Positions 34,634 to 42,555 of a stretch of DNA of 64,000 bases are shown here, piece by piece (position 1 is the stretch's first letter; every line of letters begins with the position of its first letter). Where the stretch lies: the NCBI GenBank assembly GCA_036405235.1, contig DASWYA010000001.1, positions 62,001 through 126,000 of the forward strand. The letters run 5' to 3'. Origin of the DNA: JASLCR01 sp036405235 (GTDB taxonomy: Bacteria > Patescibacteriota > Saccharimonadia > Saccharimonadales > Saccharimonadaceae). Under the pieces are notes generated by a model. The model saw only the letters and a program-made list of their open reading frames with translations. It was not told where the DNA came from and ran no database searches. Both the position numbers and the translations under genes were made by a program.

Positions 34634-35920
34634 ATGAGCGTGAGTTTAGAAGAATTGACCAGTCTCGCGAAACGTCGCGGGTTTATCTATCAAGGTAGTG
34701 AAGTCTACGGTGGCTTGAGTGGTACATGGGATTATGGTCCACTCGGTGTAACACTGAAGCGTAATATCATGAATCTTTGGTGGCAGATGTTTGTCGAAGA
34801 GCGTGATGATATGTACGGTGTCGACGCTGCGATCTTGATGAATCAGAAAGTATGGCAGGCAAGTGGACATGTGGATACCTTTACAGATCCACTAGTAGAG
34901 TGCAGTAACTGTCACGGTCGTTTTCGAGCTGATAAGCTAGATGATCCAAATAAGTGTCCAACTTGCGGTAAGACTGACACTTTTGGTGAAGCGAAGCAGT
35001 TTAACATGATGTTCAAGACGAATGTTGGACCAGTTGCCGATGAGAATTCGGTCAGTTATCTGCGTCCTGAAACGGCGCAAGGTATCTTTACAAATTATAA
35101 AAACGTTGTAGACAGCTTTTATCCTAATCTGCCATTTGGCATCGCGCAGCAGGGTAAGGCATTTCGTAATGAAATCTCGCCACGTGATTTTGTATTTCGT
35201 TCACGTGAGTTTGAACAGATGGAGATCGAGTATTTTGTCAAAGAAGATACTTGGGAAGAAAATTTTGAACATTGGCGTATGCAGTGGCATGCGTACTTTG
35301 AGGCGCTTGGTCTAGCTAAGGAAAGTATTCACGAGCTTGAAGTTCTAGAGGATGATCGTGCTCATTATTCGAAGCGCACAGTTGATTTTGAGTTTGATTA
35401 CCCAATTGGCAAAGAAGAGCTTGCTGGTTTGGCATATCGGACTGATTTTGACCTAGGGAATATCGCACGTGAGAGCAAGAAAAACATGGAATATCAGATA
35501 AAGGGAACGAATGAAAAATTTATCCCACACGTGATTGAGCCAACGATTGGTGTAGAACGAGCCCTTATGGCGGTGCTAACTGCAGCATACCGAGAGGATG
35601 AGCAAGGTGGAGAGAAGCGAGTCTATCTAGCGCTGCCTGAGAATCTAGCACCGGTAAAATATGCAGTATCGCCGCTGCTCAAGAATAAACCAGAACTGGT
35701 TGAAAAAGCGCGTGAGGTCTATGCTCTGCTTAAGAAGAAATACGGAGCTGTCATGTGGGACGATAACGGCAATATCGGCAAGCGCTATCGTCGTCAGGAT
35801 GAAATCGGTACACCTCACTGTGTAGTAATTGATTTTGATACACTCGAGGACGATACGGTAACGATCCGAGATCGCGATACTACTGAGCAAAAGCGTGTAA
35901 GAATCGAGCATTTAGTATAA
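34634..35920 (+). CDS. glyS: Glycyl-tRNA synthetase, single-chain class II
   Basis: Charges tRNA-Gly. It starts at ATG 34634 (MSVSLEELTSLAKRRGF), 428 aa, with TATACT (34619-34624) ending nine bases before it. This is the alpha2, eukaryote/archaea-like type: IYQGSEVYGGLSGTWDYGPLG, a zinc-type CSNCHGRF...CPTCGKTD insert, motif 2 FRNEISPRDFVFRSREFEQMEIEYF and motif 3 HVIEPTIGVERALMAVL. The C-terminal anticodon domain follows. Many bacteria instead use the two-subunit type. Confidence 0.96.
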   Translation: MSVSLEELTSLAKRRGFIYQGSEVYGGLSGTWDYGPLGVTLKRNIMNLWWQMFVEERDDMYGVDAAILMNQKVWQASGHVDTFTDPLVECSNCHGRFRADKLDDPNKCPTCGKTDTFGEAKQFNMMFKTNVGPVADENSVSYLRPETAQGIFTNYKNVVDSFYPNLPFGIAQQGKAFRNEISPRDFVFRSREFEQMEIEYFVKEDTWEENFEHWRMQWHAYFEALGLAKESIHELEVLEDDRAHYSKRTVDFEFDYPIGKEELAGLAYRTDFDLGNIARESKKNMEYQIKGTNEKFIPHVIEPTIGVERALMAVLTAAYREDEQGGEKRVYLALPENLAPVKYAVSPLLKNKPELVEKAREVYALLKKKYGAVMWDDNGNIGKRYRRQDEIGTPHCVVIDFDTLEDDTVTIRDRDTTEQKRVRIEHLV

Positions 35921-35928
35921 TAACTGGT

Positions 35929-36561
35929 ATGCGGCTGTTGCTAACATCGTCAGGCTTAAGTAAGCGCAATATTGGCGAGGCTTTGCAGCAGATGGTGGGC
36001 AAGGCGCCTAGCGAGTGCAAGGTTGGCTTTATTCCGACAGCAGCAAATGTTGAGTCTTACAATAAAGACTGGCTTATCTCTCAATTCGGTCAATTGCAAC
36101 GGTATGGCTTCTATCAGATAGATATAGTTGATATTAGTGCAGATGGAGTAGATTGGCGCACGAGACTGGCTGACTGCGATATATTGTGGCTTAGTGGTGG
36201 CAACACTTATCATTTGCTTGATCAGGTGCGAAAAACTGGTTTTGATGAATGGCTTAAAGATGCTCTGAAAACGAAAGTGTATGTCGGTGGCAGCGCAAGT
36301 ACGGTCTTGATGACTCCGAGTATCGATATTGTCGGAGAGATGGATGATAATTTTCTTGGACTTACAGACCTAGCTGGACTTGGTTTTGTTAATTTCGAGA
36401 TAAATGTACATTGTGACGAGGCGGCATTTGAGGATACAAGGAACTACGCCGCATCACGCACGAACGCTGTCTATGCTCTCGATGATCTTAGTGCAATTAA
36501 GGTAGTTGATGGAGAGATTGAGGTTCTGTCAGGGGGAGCATGGAGACTATATGAGCGATAA
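35929..36561 (+). CDS. S51 family peptidase (dipeptidase E-like)
   Basis: Predicted serine peptidase with a class I glutamine-amidotransferase-like fold, 210 aa. The nucleophile region YVGGSASTVLM replaces the usual GWSAG with GGSAS but keeps the Ser, and LWLSGGNTYHLL is the conserved strand-loop of the family. TATAAT (35916-35921) overlaps the glyS stop and ends seven bases before the ATG, so it is separately transcribed. It may cleave Asp-X dipeptides; the substrate is not certain. Confidence 0.82.
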   Translation: MRLLLTSSGLSKRNIGEALQQMVGKAPSECKVGFIPTAANVESYNKDWLISQFGQLQRYGFYQIDIVDISADGVDWRTRLADCDILWLSGGNTYHLLDQVRKTGFDEWLKDALKTKVYVGGSASTVLMTPSIDIVGEMDDNFLGLTDLAGLGFVNFEINVHCDEAAFEDTRNYAASRTNAVYALDDLSAIKVVDGEIEVLSGGAWRLYER

Positions 36562-36593
36562 AATTTTCAAGTCAGGAAGAGGTGGTAATTTCC

Positions 36594-37316
36594 GTGTCGC
36601 GTCTACATAGCTACAGTCAGCACTTCTTGAAGTCACCGCGATTAGTGGCCGAACTGATCGGCCATAGTAATATCAGGAAAAATGATGTGGTGTACGATCT
36701 TGGTGCTGGGAGTGGGGTGATTGCAAGTGTGCTTGCAAGGCGAGCAAAACAAGTGTTGGCAGTTGAGATTGAGCCAAGCAGTCTCAAGAAATTGCGTGAA
36801 AATATGGCAGATTTTGATAATGTTAAAGTGCTTGAGGAAGATATCCTGACAATTTCACCGCCAGAAGGACGTTATAAGATATTTGCTAATATTCCTTTTA
36901 ATCTCAGTGCTAATACAGTGCGAAAGTTTGCTTTTGCCGAGAATCCACCAACGAGTATCTATCTTGTAGTGCAGAAGCAGTTTGCTTGGAAGCTTACGCC
37001 AAGCGATCGCCGTTTTAATTCACTTCTTGGTGCTCAGCTGTGGCCATGGTATCAGGTACGAGTAAGGAAGCCACTCAGAAAAACTGACTTTACGCCACCG
37101 CCTGGTGTTGATACGGTACTCTTAGAAATAAAGCCGCTCGAAGAGTCACTTTTACCTCGAGAAGAAAGTGTAAAATACCGAGAATTTGTAGCAAAGTGTT
37201 TTGAACTGCAAAAATTCTTCACTGCGCTTGATAGGGAAAGTGTTGGCATATCATCAGAGCGAAAACCTTCTGAACTAAAGCCTGACGAATGGGTGAGGCT
37301 GTTTCGCTCTAACTAG
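36594..37316 (+). CDS. rRNA adenine dimethyltransferase, Erm/KsgA family
   Basis: SAM-dependent N6-adenine rRNA methyltransferase of about 240 aa. It starts at GTG 36594 (SRLHSYSQHFLKSPRLV), with AGGAAGAGG upstream; GTG 36582 is an alternative. Motif I is VVYDLGAGSGVIASVLARR, the acidic loop AVEIEPSSL, and the catalytic motif NIPFNLSA. Segments such as SIYLVVQKQFAWKL and the short C-terminal domain look nearer to Erm (23S A2058) than to RsmA/KsgA. No second ksgA is in the window, so it could still be the housekeeping enzyme. Confidence 0.8.
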   Translation: MSRLHSYSQHFLKSPRLVAELIGHSNIRKNDVVYDLGAGSGVIASVLARRAKQVLAVEIEPSSLKKLRENMADFDNVKVLEEDILTISPPEGRYKIFANIPFNLSANTVRKFAFAENPPTSIYLVVQKQFAWKLTPSDRRFNSLLGAQLWPWYQVRVRKPLRKTDFTPPPGVDTVLLEIKPLEESLLPREESVKYREFVAKCFELQKFFTALDRESVGISSERKPSELKPDEWVRLFRSN

Positions 37317-37320
37317 TCTG

Positions 37321-38091
37321 CTATTTTGCTATTTCCCAAAAAGCATCAAAGATTGCGCGCTGTTGGCGGGCGAATTTTTCTGAGTGTATCTCAACCCCAA
37401 AGATATCATCATGGTCGTAGCTGAGTAGGCTCACGACATTATCATAGACGTATGTTTCAAATTCGATAGTAAATATCTGTGGATCGATGTACCTTATGTG
37501 AGCGTTTGGCAGTTCTGCGCCAGGTTCACTCTTCCTGTTGGGACGATTTGTGAGATCGTAGGTTGTTAGGCCGCGCTCAAGCACGCGTTCGCGCATTTTC
37601 TCGGCAAAATGTTTGCCGAGGTGTTTGTCGAGTCCAGCGAGCTCGAAAACACGGAACTCTTTTTCGGCTTTTGTGAGGTTGAAGTTCATTTGTTTCAGTC
37701 CATCAATGCCGCGGTATTCTACGATACGAGTACTTGAAGGTGAGTCTAATACGAGTGAGGTGAGGATACTCTGAGCGGCGGGAAGACTTTTCCTTAGATT
37801 GTTGGACTTTCGTTCATGCTCTGAGACAAGAAAGTCGAGAGTCTGAAGGTCCTGTGCTTCGTATGTGGTGCCATAATGCCGCTCATGAATATGAATGAGT
37901 TGTTTCTCGGCTAGATCTTCGAGGAGAGGATATAGCTTTGTGCGACCTGTTTTTAGCCCGCGACTCATCTGTAAGACTGTACTTTGTCCGTGAGAAAGCA
38001 AGAAAATGTAAGCTTCAGATTGCTCGTGCGTCAATCCTAATTGTTTGAGATAGGCGACAACTTTTACGTTATTGGATTTTTCCACATTCAT
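37321..38091 (-). CDS. TrmB-family transcriptional regulator
   Basis: 256-aa regulator. An N-terminal winged helix (YLKQLGLTHEQSEAYIFLLSHGQSTVLQMSRGLKTGRTKLYPLLEDLAEKQLI) is typical of TrmB proteins, which are common in archaea and CPR. A coiled-coil segment and a C-terminal sensor-like domain of about 140 residues follow. TACACT on the minus strand (38103-38098) ends six bases before the ATG. An inverted repeat TGTCTG-N6-CAGACA lies just upstream and is a plausible autoregulatory site. Divergent from a PQ-loop-like membrane gene. Confidence 0.8.
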   Translation of the reverse strand: MNVEKSNNVKVVAYLKQLGLTHEQSEAYIFLLSHGQSTVLQMSRGLKTGRTKLYPLLEDLAEKQLIHIHERHYGTTYEAQDLQTLDFLVSEHERKSNNLRKSLPAAQSILTSLVLDSPSSTRIVEYRGIDGLKQMNFNLTKAEKEFRVFELAGLDKHLGKHFAEKMRERVLERGLTTYDLTNRPNRKSEPGAELPNAHIRYIDPQIFTIEFETYVYDNVVSLLSYDHDDIFGVEIHSEKFARQQRAIFDAFWEIAK

Positions 38092-38112
38092 AGAAAAAGT
38101 GTATCACAAAAA

Positions 38113-38130
38113 TGTCTGCATGTTCAGACA
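38113..38130. promoter_or_regulatory. Candidate operator between TrmB-type regulator and membrane gene
   Basis: TGTCTG (38113-38118) and CAGACA (38125-38130) form a perfect inverted repeat with a six-base centre. A-tract and T-tract bases outside extend the symmetry. It lies in the -35/spacer region of the regulator's promoter (-10 TACACT 38103-38098, minus) and upstream of the plus-strand -10 TATAAA (38157-38162). Confidence 0.55.
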
Positions 38131-38170
38131 ACTTTTTGATCCAATAGAAATAGTAATATAAAATTGAATT

Positions 38171-38758
38171 ATGATTAACGAAAATTGGATCTTTGTTGGT
38201 GCAGTCCTGAACCTGATAGGTAGTACTAACTACTGCTTCAATACAATTCAGGGTAAAACAAAACCAAATCGAGTGACATGGTCCCTATGGGCGCTGGCGC
38301 CTTTGATCGCTTTTGCTGCAATGTTGGGTGAGGGAATAGAACTTAAACTTGCTCTGATGACATTTATGGTTGGATTTGGGCCATTGCTTATCTTTATAGT
38401 TTCATTTATAAATAAAAAATCGGTATGGAATATTACTCGTTTTGATGTAATATGTGGGACTCTATCTTTGATTGGTCTCGTTGGATGGGTTTTTACTCGT
38501 ACAGGTGACGTAGCGATCCTTTTTAGCATTGTTGCAGATGGGTTAGCGCTAATCCCAACACTTATTAAAGCTTGGCGTGAGCCAGAAACAGAAAGTCCAC
38601 TTGTATTTTTCTTTGGTGCTGCTAGCGCTACAATAACCTTACTTGCAGTGAAATCATATGACTTTACGACTGTTGGATTTCCAATATATATTCTGACAGT
38701 CTGTATATTGCTATTCTTACTCATCCAATTTAAGCTAGGAAAGAAAATTAGCGGCTAG
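38171..38758 (+). CDS. Multi-pass membrane protein, PQ-loop/SWEET-like
   Basis: 195-aa protein with about six hydrophobic segments. The N-terminal GAVLNLIGSTNYCFNTIQGKTKPNRVTWSLWALAPLIAFAAM and the later VADGLALIPTLIKAWREPETESPLVFF look like two copies of a three-helix unit with Pro-containing loops. This suggests a PQ-loop or SWEET-like carrier, possibly for a small metabolite. TATAAA (38157-38162) ends eight bases before the ATG. Divergent from the TrmB-type regulator, which may control it. Confidence 0.65.
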   Translation: MINENWIFVGAVLNLIGSTNYCFNTIQGKTKPNRVTWSLWALAPLIAFAAMLGEGIELKLALMTFMVGFGPLLIFIVSFINKKSVWNITRFDVICGTLSLIGLVGWVFTRTGDVAILFSIVADGLALIPTLIKAWREPETESPLVFFFGAASATITLLAVKSYDFTTVGFPIYILTVCILLFLLIQFKLGKKISG

Positions 38759-38778
38759 TAATTAGAGAAGGCGACAGG

Positions 38779-39387
38779 ATGAAACCACGATTTATTATTG
38801 AACAAAAAATCACAGCAATGGTGAATAAATATAAGATACTTGCCTCAGATGAGCAGGGGAATGCTGGGCAAGTTGTAGCACTAGCGCAGCAGAAGCGGCT
38901 TGCTTTCAAAGAAAAGGTATTGTTTTATACCGATGAGAGTAAAGCAGCACTTAGTTTTACTATGAGAGCTGAAAAGGTACTTGATATTCACGGAAAGTTT
39001 CTCGTGGAAGATGCAAATGGTGGATATATTGGTGGTTTTAAGAAGGACTTCGGTCAGTCGCTCGCTGTCAGTACATGGCATGTACTTGATGCGCAGGATA
39101 ATCATCTCTTCACAGTGTCGGAAAGCAATCGAACGGTTGCAGTTCTAAGACGCTATTTGCAATTTGTTCCACTGATTGGTGATATCGCTGAGCTTGTGAT
39201 GGTATTTTTCCGATACCACTTCAATTACGTGCGGCCGGGCACTGATCAGCCAGTGGCAAAATATGAAAAGACAACACTATTTCGCGACCATTATCGTCTG
39301 TCGATGACAGATGACGCGTATGCCCAAGTTGATTGGAGAGTGCTCGTGGCAATGAGTGTAGCACTTGATGCATTGCAGGGTAGATAA
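38779..39387 (+). CDS. LURP-one-related (DUF567/Tubby-like) protein
   Basis: 202-aa protein resembling the LURP-one/scramblase-like beta barrel with a central hydrophobic helix. The start RFIIEQKITAMVNKYKILASDEQGN and the repeated strands GKFLVEDANGGYIGGFKKDF and HVLDAQDNHLFTVSESN are typical of the fold. GEGAAGG-type purine bases precede the ATG, and it follows the PQ-loop-like gene by 20 bases, so the two are likely co-transcribed. The function in bacteria is unknown; membrane association is possible. Confidence 0.72.
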   Translation: MKPRFIIEQKITAMVNKYKILASDEQGNAGQVVALAQQKRLAFKEKVLFYTDESKAALSFTMRAEKVLDIHGKFLVEDANGGYIGGFKKDFGQSLAVSTWHVLDAQDNHLFTVSESNRTVAVLRRYLQFVPLIGDIAELVMVFFRYHFNYVRPGTDQPVAKYEKTTLFRDHYRLSMTDDAYAQVDWRVLVAMSVALDALQGR

Positions 39388-39418
39388 GTATACATCCGTG
39401 TAACACGTCGTTGTCTCG

Positions 39419-39464
39419 GAAATGTGAGCAAGCTCTCATTTCGCTCGGCTCCTAGTGTTATACT
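39419..39464 (+). repeat. Palindrome plus -10, diverged relative of the promoter-linked repeat
   Basis: GAAATGTGAGC (39419-39429) and GCTCTCATTTC (39432-39442) are inverted with one mismatch, sharing the GAGCAAGCTC core with the element at 47286-47307. CTCGGCTCCTAGT and the -10 TATACT (39459-39464) follow, seven bases before the ATG at 39472. The layout is the same as copies A and B, but the flanks are poorly conserved. Confidence 0.45.
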
Positions 39465-39471
39465 AATAGTA

Positions 39472-40230
39472 ATGAAGTTGCTAAAAAATGTGCGGATATT
39501 TTTCTATGCGCTACTGCTCACAGGGGTTGTAGTTGGCGTTAAATACATACTGCATGCTATAGGATTTGAGCCGATTGAACAAACAAGCCTCCATAACGCG
39601 ATGATTTCTAGCGTTATCTTTGTTATCGGATTTGTATTATCAGCTACAATCGCGGACTACAAAGAGAGTGAGCGTATACCTGCTGAGTTTGCGTCCAATG
39701 TCGAAGGGATGTATGAGGACGCAAAGGAGATTCGCAAAGCATACAAATTTGATCTAACATTTTTCAGGAAAAACTTGATTGATATTCTCGGTGCATTTCG
39801 TGAAGGAACACGAGTAAACCGCAAAGGTGCGCGTCGCGAAATTGCAGATCTGAATGTAACTTTTGGTGAAATGGAAAAGGCAGGGGTGCCGGCGAATTAT
39901 ATCGTAAAACTCAAGCAGCAACAGTCTTTGCTGTTGAAAAGTATGTACCGGGTAAATTATATTCAGAAAATTAAATTTATTCCGTCAGCGTTTTTACTTG
40001 TACGCTCAATTGTTGTACTTGCCCTCGGTGTACTGCTCTTTACTAATATTGATCCGTTCTATGGTGGACTGGCGCTGACGGGTACGATCTGCTTTATCAT
40101 GACCTATATGCTAATCTTGATCCAGACAATTAGTGTGCCGTTTCACGCAGAAGGTAAAACACGTGATGATGTCAGTTTATTCCTTCTGCGAGAGACAAAG
40201 ACCTATCTCCAAAAAGAGACAGAAAAGTAA
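39472..40230 (+). CDS. Membrane protein, bestrophin-like/DUF4239-like
   Basis: 252-aa protein starting at ATG 39472 (MKLLKNVRIFFYALLL), as fixed by the -10 box seven bases upstream. Two N-terminal membrane segments and two near residues 180-225 flank a basic cytoplasmic domain (YKESERIPAEFASNVEGMYEDAKEIRKAYKFD). This layout resembles bestrophin-like/DUF4239 channel proteins, but I am not certain of the family. It is preceded by the third palindromic promoter element. Confidence 0.65.
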   Translation: MKLLKNVRIFFYALLLTGVVVGVKYILHAIGFEPIEQTSLHNAMISSVIFVIGFVLSATIADYKESERIPAEFASNVEGMYEDAKEIRKAYKFDLTFFRKNLIDILGAFREGTRVNRKGARREIADLNVTFGEMEKAGVPANYIVKLKQQQSLLLKSMYRVNYIQKIKFIPSAFLLVRSIVVLALGVLLFTNIDPFYGGLALTGTICFIMTYMLILIQTISVPFHAEGKTRDDVSLFLLRETKTYLQKETEK

Positions 40231-40263
40231 TATACGGCAGCTAGTCGGAGTATAATGGATAGA

Positions 40264-40911
40264 ATGAAGCTGTGGCTTAAGCAGAACTTTCTATTAGTTG
40301 AGTGGCTTCTTGGTGCCTTTGTGTGTACGCTTGCTTTAGTTGTCTGGATTGATGAACGGAGCATAGGGAAGGAAGCGCTTGGTGTGTATGATTTATTTCC
40401 AGTCTTTGGGTTGCTGGCGTTTGGCCTAATGTGGAGTCACTATACGTTTGGTTCGCTGAGGCGAATGTTAGGAAGAAAAAAGGTAGCTCATGATTCATAT
40501 TGGGTTGTTTCATCCGGGATAGTGTTGGCTTTGATTGTTCTACACCCGCTGCTACTGAACTATGGGCTTATCCGCGATGGCCTTGGTTTGCCGCCGGCAA
40601 GTTACGCGAGTGCATATGGAGGTGATGCTGTATATCTACTTCTTGGAACCACGGCGCTATTTATTTTCCTATCGTACGAGCTTCATCGATGGTTTAAAGA
40701 CAGAAACTGGTGGCGATATATCGAATGGGCGCAGATACTTGCGATGGTGCTGATTTTTATACATGGTACAAACCTAGGAAGAGAAACCGCGGAAGGCTGG
40801 TACAGAGTTTTCTGGTGGCTACTCGGTCTGACTTTGCTGCTCTCATGGGTGTATAATTGGAGGTACGATAAGCACATACATGATAGGAGGGAACGTGGAG
40901 TCGAAGAATAA
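40264..40911 (+). CDS. Ferric-reductase-like heme-binding membrane protein
   Basis: 215 aa from ATG 40264 (MKLWLKQNFLLVEWLL). The ATG at 40255 lies within the -10 TATAAT (40251-40256) and is excluded. About six membrane segments. His residues are placed in helices as in ferric-reductase/MsrQ-like b-type heme proteins: MWSHYTFGS, LIVLHPLLLN, ELHRWF and LIFIHGTNLG. No FAD/NAD domain follows. The next gene, a cupredoxin-like protein, overlaps its 3' end, so they may form an electron-transfer pair. Confidence 0.72.
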   Translation: MKLWLKQNFLLVEWLLGAFVCTLALVVWIDERSIGKEALGVYDLFPVFGLLAFGLMWSHYTFGSLRRMLGRKKVAHDSYWVVSSGIVLALIVLHPLLLNYGLIRDGLGLPPASYASAYGGDAVYLLLGTTALFIFLSYELHRWFKDRNWWRYIEWAQILAMVLIFIHGTNLGRETAEGWYRVFWWLLGLTLLLSWVYNWRYDKHIHDRRERGVEE

Positions 40912-41359
40912 TGCAGTAGCATGGATAGTTGGTGTAGTAGTTGTACTTGCTCTTGGTGGAGTGGTTGCGTATGCGCTTACAATGAATAAGGATGATAAAA
41001 CGGACCAAACGGTTGGTACGACGGATACTCAAGAAACTAGCAAGAATGAGAAGCCTGTCGAAGAAGAAGCTTCAAAAACTGATGATGTGATAATTAGATT
41101 TACGGGCAAAGGTACAGGATTTGAGCCAAACTCATATGACGTCAAGAAAGGCCAGAAGGTGACCGTGAAGAATGAGTCAAATCAACCTGTACAGTTCTCG
41201 AGCGATGATCATCCGGCACATACAGACGAAACAGAGCTTAACCTTCCCGTGCTCCAGCCTGGTGAGTCTGCCTCGTTTACACCTAGCAGAGTTGGTGAGT
41301 GGGGTTTTCACGATCATCTAAATGATAACTTCGTAGGGCTTCTTAAGGTCACAGAATAG
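40895..41359 (+). CDS. Membrane-anchored cupredoxin-like protein lacking the type 1 Cys
   Basis: About 154 aa from GTG 40895, preceded by AGGAGGG; ATG 40880 is an alternative. One membrane anchor (AWIVGVVVVLALGGVVAYAL), an acidic linker, then a cupredoxin fold: VIIRFTGKGTGFEPNSYDVKKGQKVTVKNESNQPVQF. Where blue copper proteins have Cys-x-x-His...Met, this one has WGFHDHLNDNFVG, with no Cys. Two His in DDHPAH and two in FHDH could bind a metal in a different way. It overlaps the ferric-reductase-like gene and is two bases from tdh. Confidence 0.78.
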   Translation: MESKNNAVAWIVGVVVVLALGGVVAYALTMNKDDKTDQTVGTTDTQETSKNEKPVEEEASKTDDVIIRFTGKGTGFEPNSYDVKKGQKVTVKNESNQPVQFSSDDHPAHTDETELNLPVLQPGESASFTPSRVGEWGFHDHLNDNFVGLLKVTE

Positions 41360-41361
41360 TC

Positions 41362-42546
41362 ATGAAAGGACTTGTAATTGATACTGCACAGAGTGCGTGG
41401 GGAGATTCAAAAGGATTTTCACTCGTAGACTTAGAGCAACCACATCTTGACGAGAAGGCGAATCCAGACGACGCGACATCTGTGATTTTAAAGATGCAGT
41501 ATGCAGGTGTATGTGGCTCTGATCGCGGGCTATGGTATCGGCAAGCATTTAAAGATCTTTTCCATGATAGTCTGGCTCGTGAAAATAAGACCCGACGGAT
41601 TGTCGGACATGAATTTGTGGGCGAAATTGTCGAAGCAGGTTCGGCGGTGAAGGGTCTTTACTCTGATCCTGACCCTCTGAATAAAGCAAAGATTGAGGTT
41701 GGCAGTATTGTGTCTGGCGACTCTCATGTCACATGCGGACGTTGCTATCAGTGTCGAGTTGGTGAGGCAAATGTGTGCCTCAATGAAGCGATTCTAGGTA
41801 TTTCAATAGATGGAATTTTTGCTGAGTATGTGAAAATTCCTGCAAAAAACTTATGGTCAGTTGACACTACACGCGTGAGGCCAGAAATCGCTGCAATGTA
41901 TGATCCGTTTGGTAATGCAGTACATGCACTGACAAAAGTTGATGTGCGCGGGCAGCGCGTGGCTATTTTTGGTGCAGGGCCAATCGGATTATTTTCACTC
42001 TTGCTTGCAAAGGATTTTGGAGCGGCAAAAGTAGTTGTGGTAGATGTGAATCCAGCAAATCTTGAGCTTGCTCGGCAGATGGGCGCAGATGAAACGATTG
42101 CGATTGAGCCATCTCAGAAAGAGCATAGCTGGCAGTCGGATCCGGCTGTTATCGAGAGAATTATGGAGTTGACGTATGGAAAAGGTGTCGATGTAGCTAT
42201 GGAGATGGCAGGCCCTCCGTCATCTATTAATAATGCGATTGATAGTGTGCGTAGAGGTGGCGATGTGGTGCTCTTTGGTATCAAAGATGGTGATCTGACC
42301 ATCCCAAGTTTCCCAAGAGTTATTACCCGCGGCGTAACAATCCATAGTATTATTGGGCGTGAAATCTTCAAGACTTGGCAGATATCACAGCGAGTACTTT
42401 CGAGTAAATCCAATGGCATACAAGACAAGCTATGGAATGTTCTACTTGCGCAGGGTGAAGGGACAATATTGCCGTTTGCTGACTTTGAACCGAGCAAGTT
42501 TGAGGCAGCAATGAATGAGCATCCAAAAATTATCTTTAAATTCTAG
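41362..42546 (+). CDS. tdh: Zinc alcohol dehydrogenase family, probable L-threonine 3-dehydrogenase
   Basis: Medium-chain dehydrogenase of 394 aa. Catalytic zinc site in AGVCGSDRG and GHEFVGEI; structural zinc Cys cluster CGRCYQCRVGEANVC; nucleotide site IFGAGPIGLFSLLLA with acidic VVVDVNP, favouring NAD. The general sequence could be a sugar or threonine dehydrogenase. The next gene is a 2-amino-3-ketobutyrate CoA ligase, which makes threonine the likely substrate. An insertion near residues 50-75 is longer than in E. coli Tdh. Confidence 0.82.
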   Translation: MKGLVIDTAQSAWGDSKGFSLVDLEQPHLDEKANPDDATSVILKMQYAGVCGSDRGLWYRQAFKDLFHDSLARENKTRRIVGHEFVGEIVEAGSAVKGLYSDPDPLNKAKIEVGSIVSGDSHVTCGRCYQCRVGEANVCLNEAILGISIDGIFAEYVKIPAKNLWSVDTTRVRPEIAAMYDPFGNAVHALTKVDVRGQRVAIFGAGPIGLFSLLLAKDFGAAKVVVVDVNPANLELARQMGADETIAIEPSQKEHSWQSDPAVIERIMELTYGKGVDVAMEMAGPPSSINNAIDSVRRGGDVVLFGIKDGDLTIPSFPRVITRGVTIHSIIGREIFKTWQISQRVLSSKSNGIQDKLWNVLLAQGEGTILPFADFEPSKFEAAMNEHPKIIFKF

Positions 42547-42555
42547 GAGAGAAAC

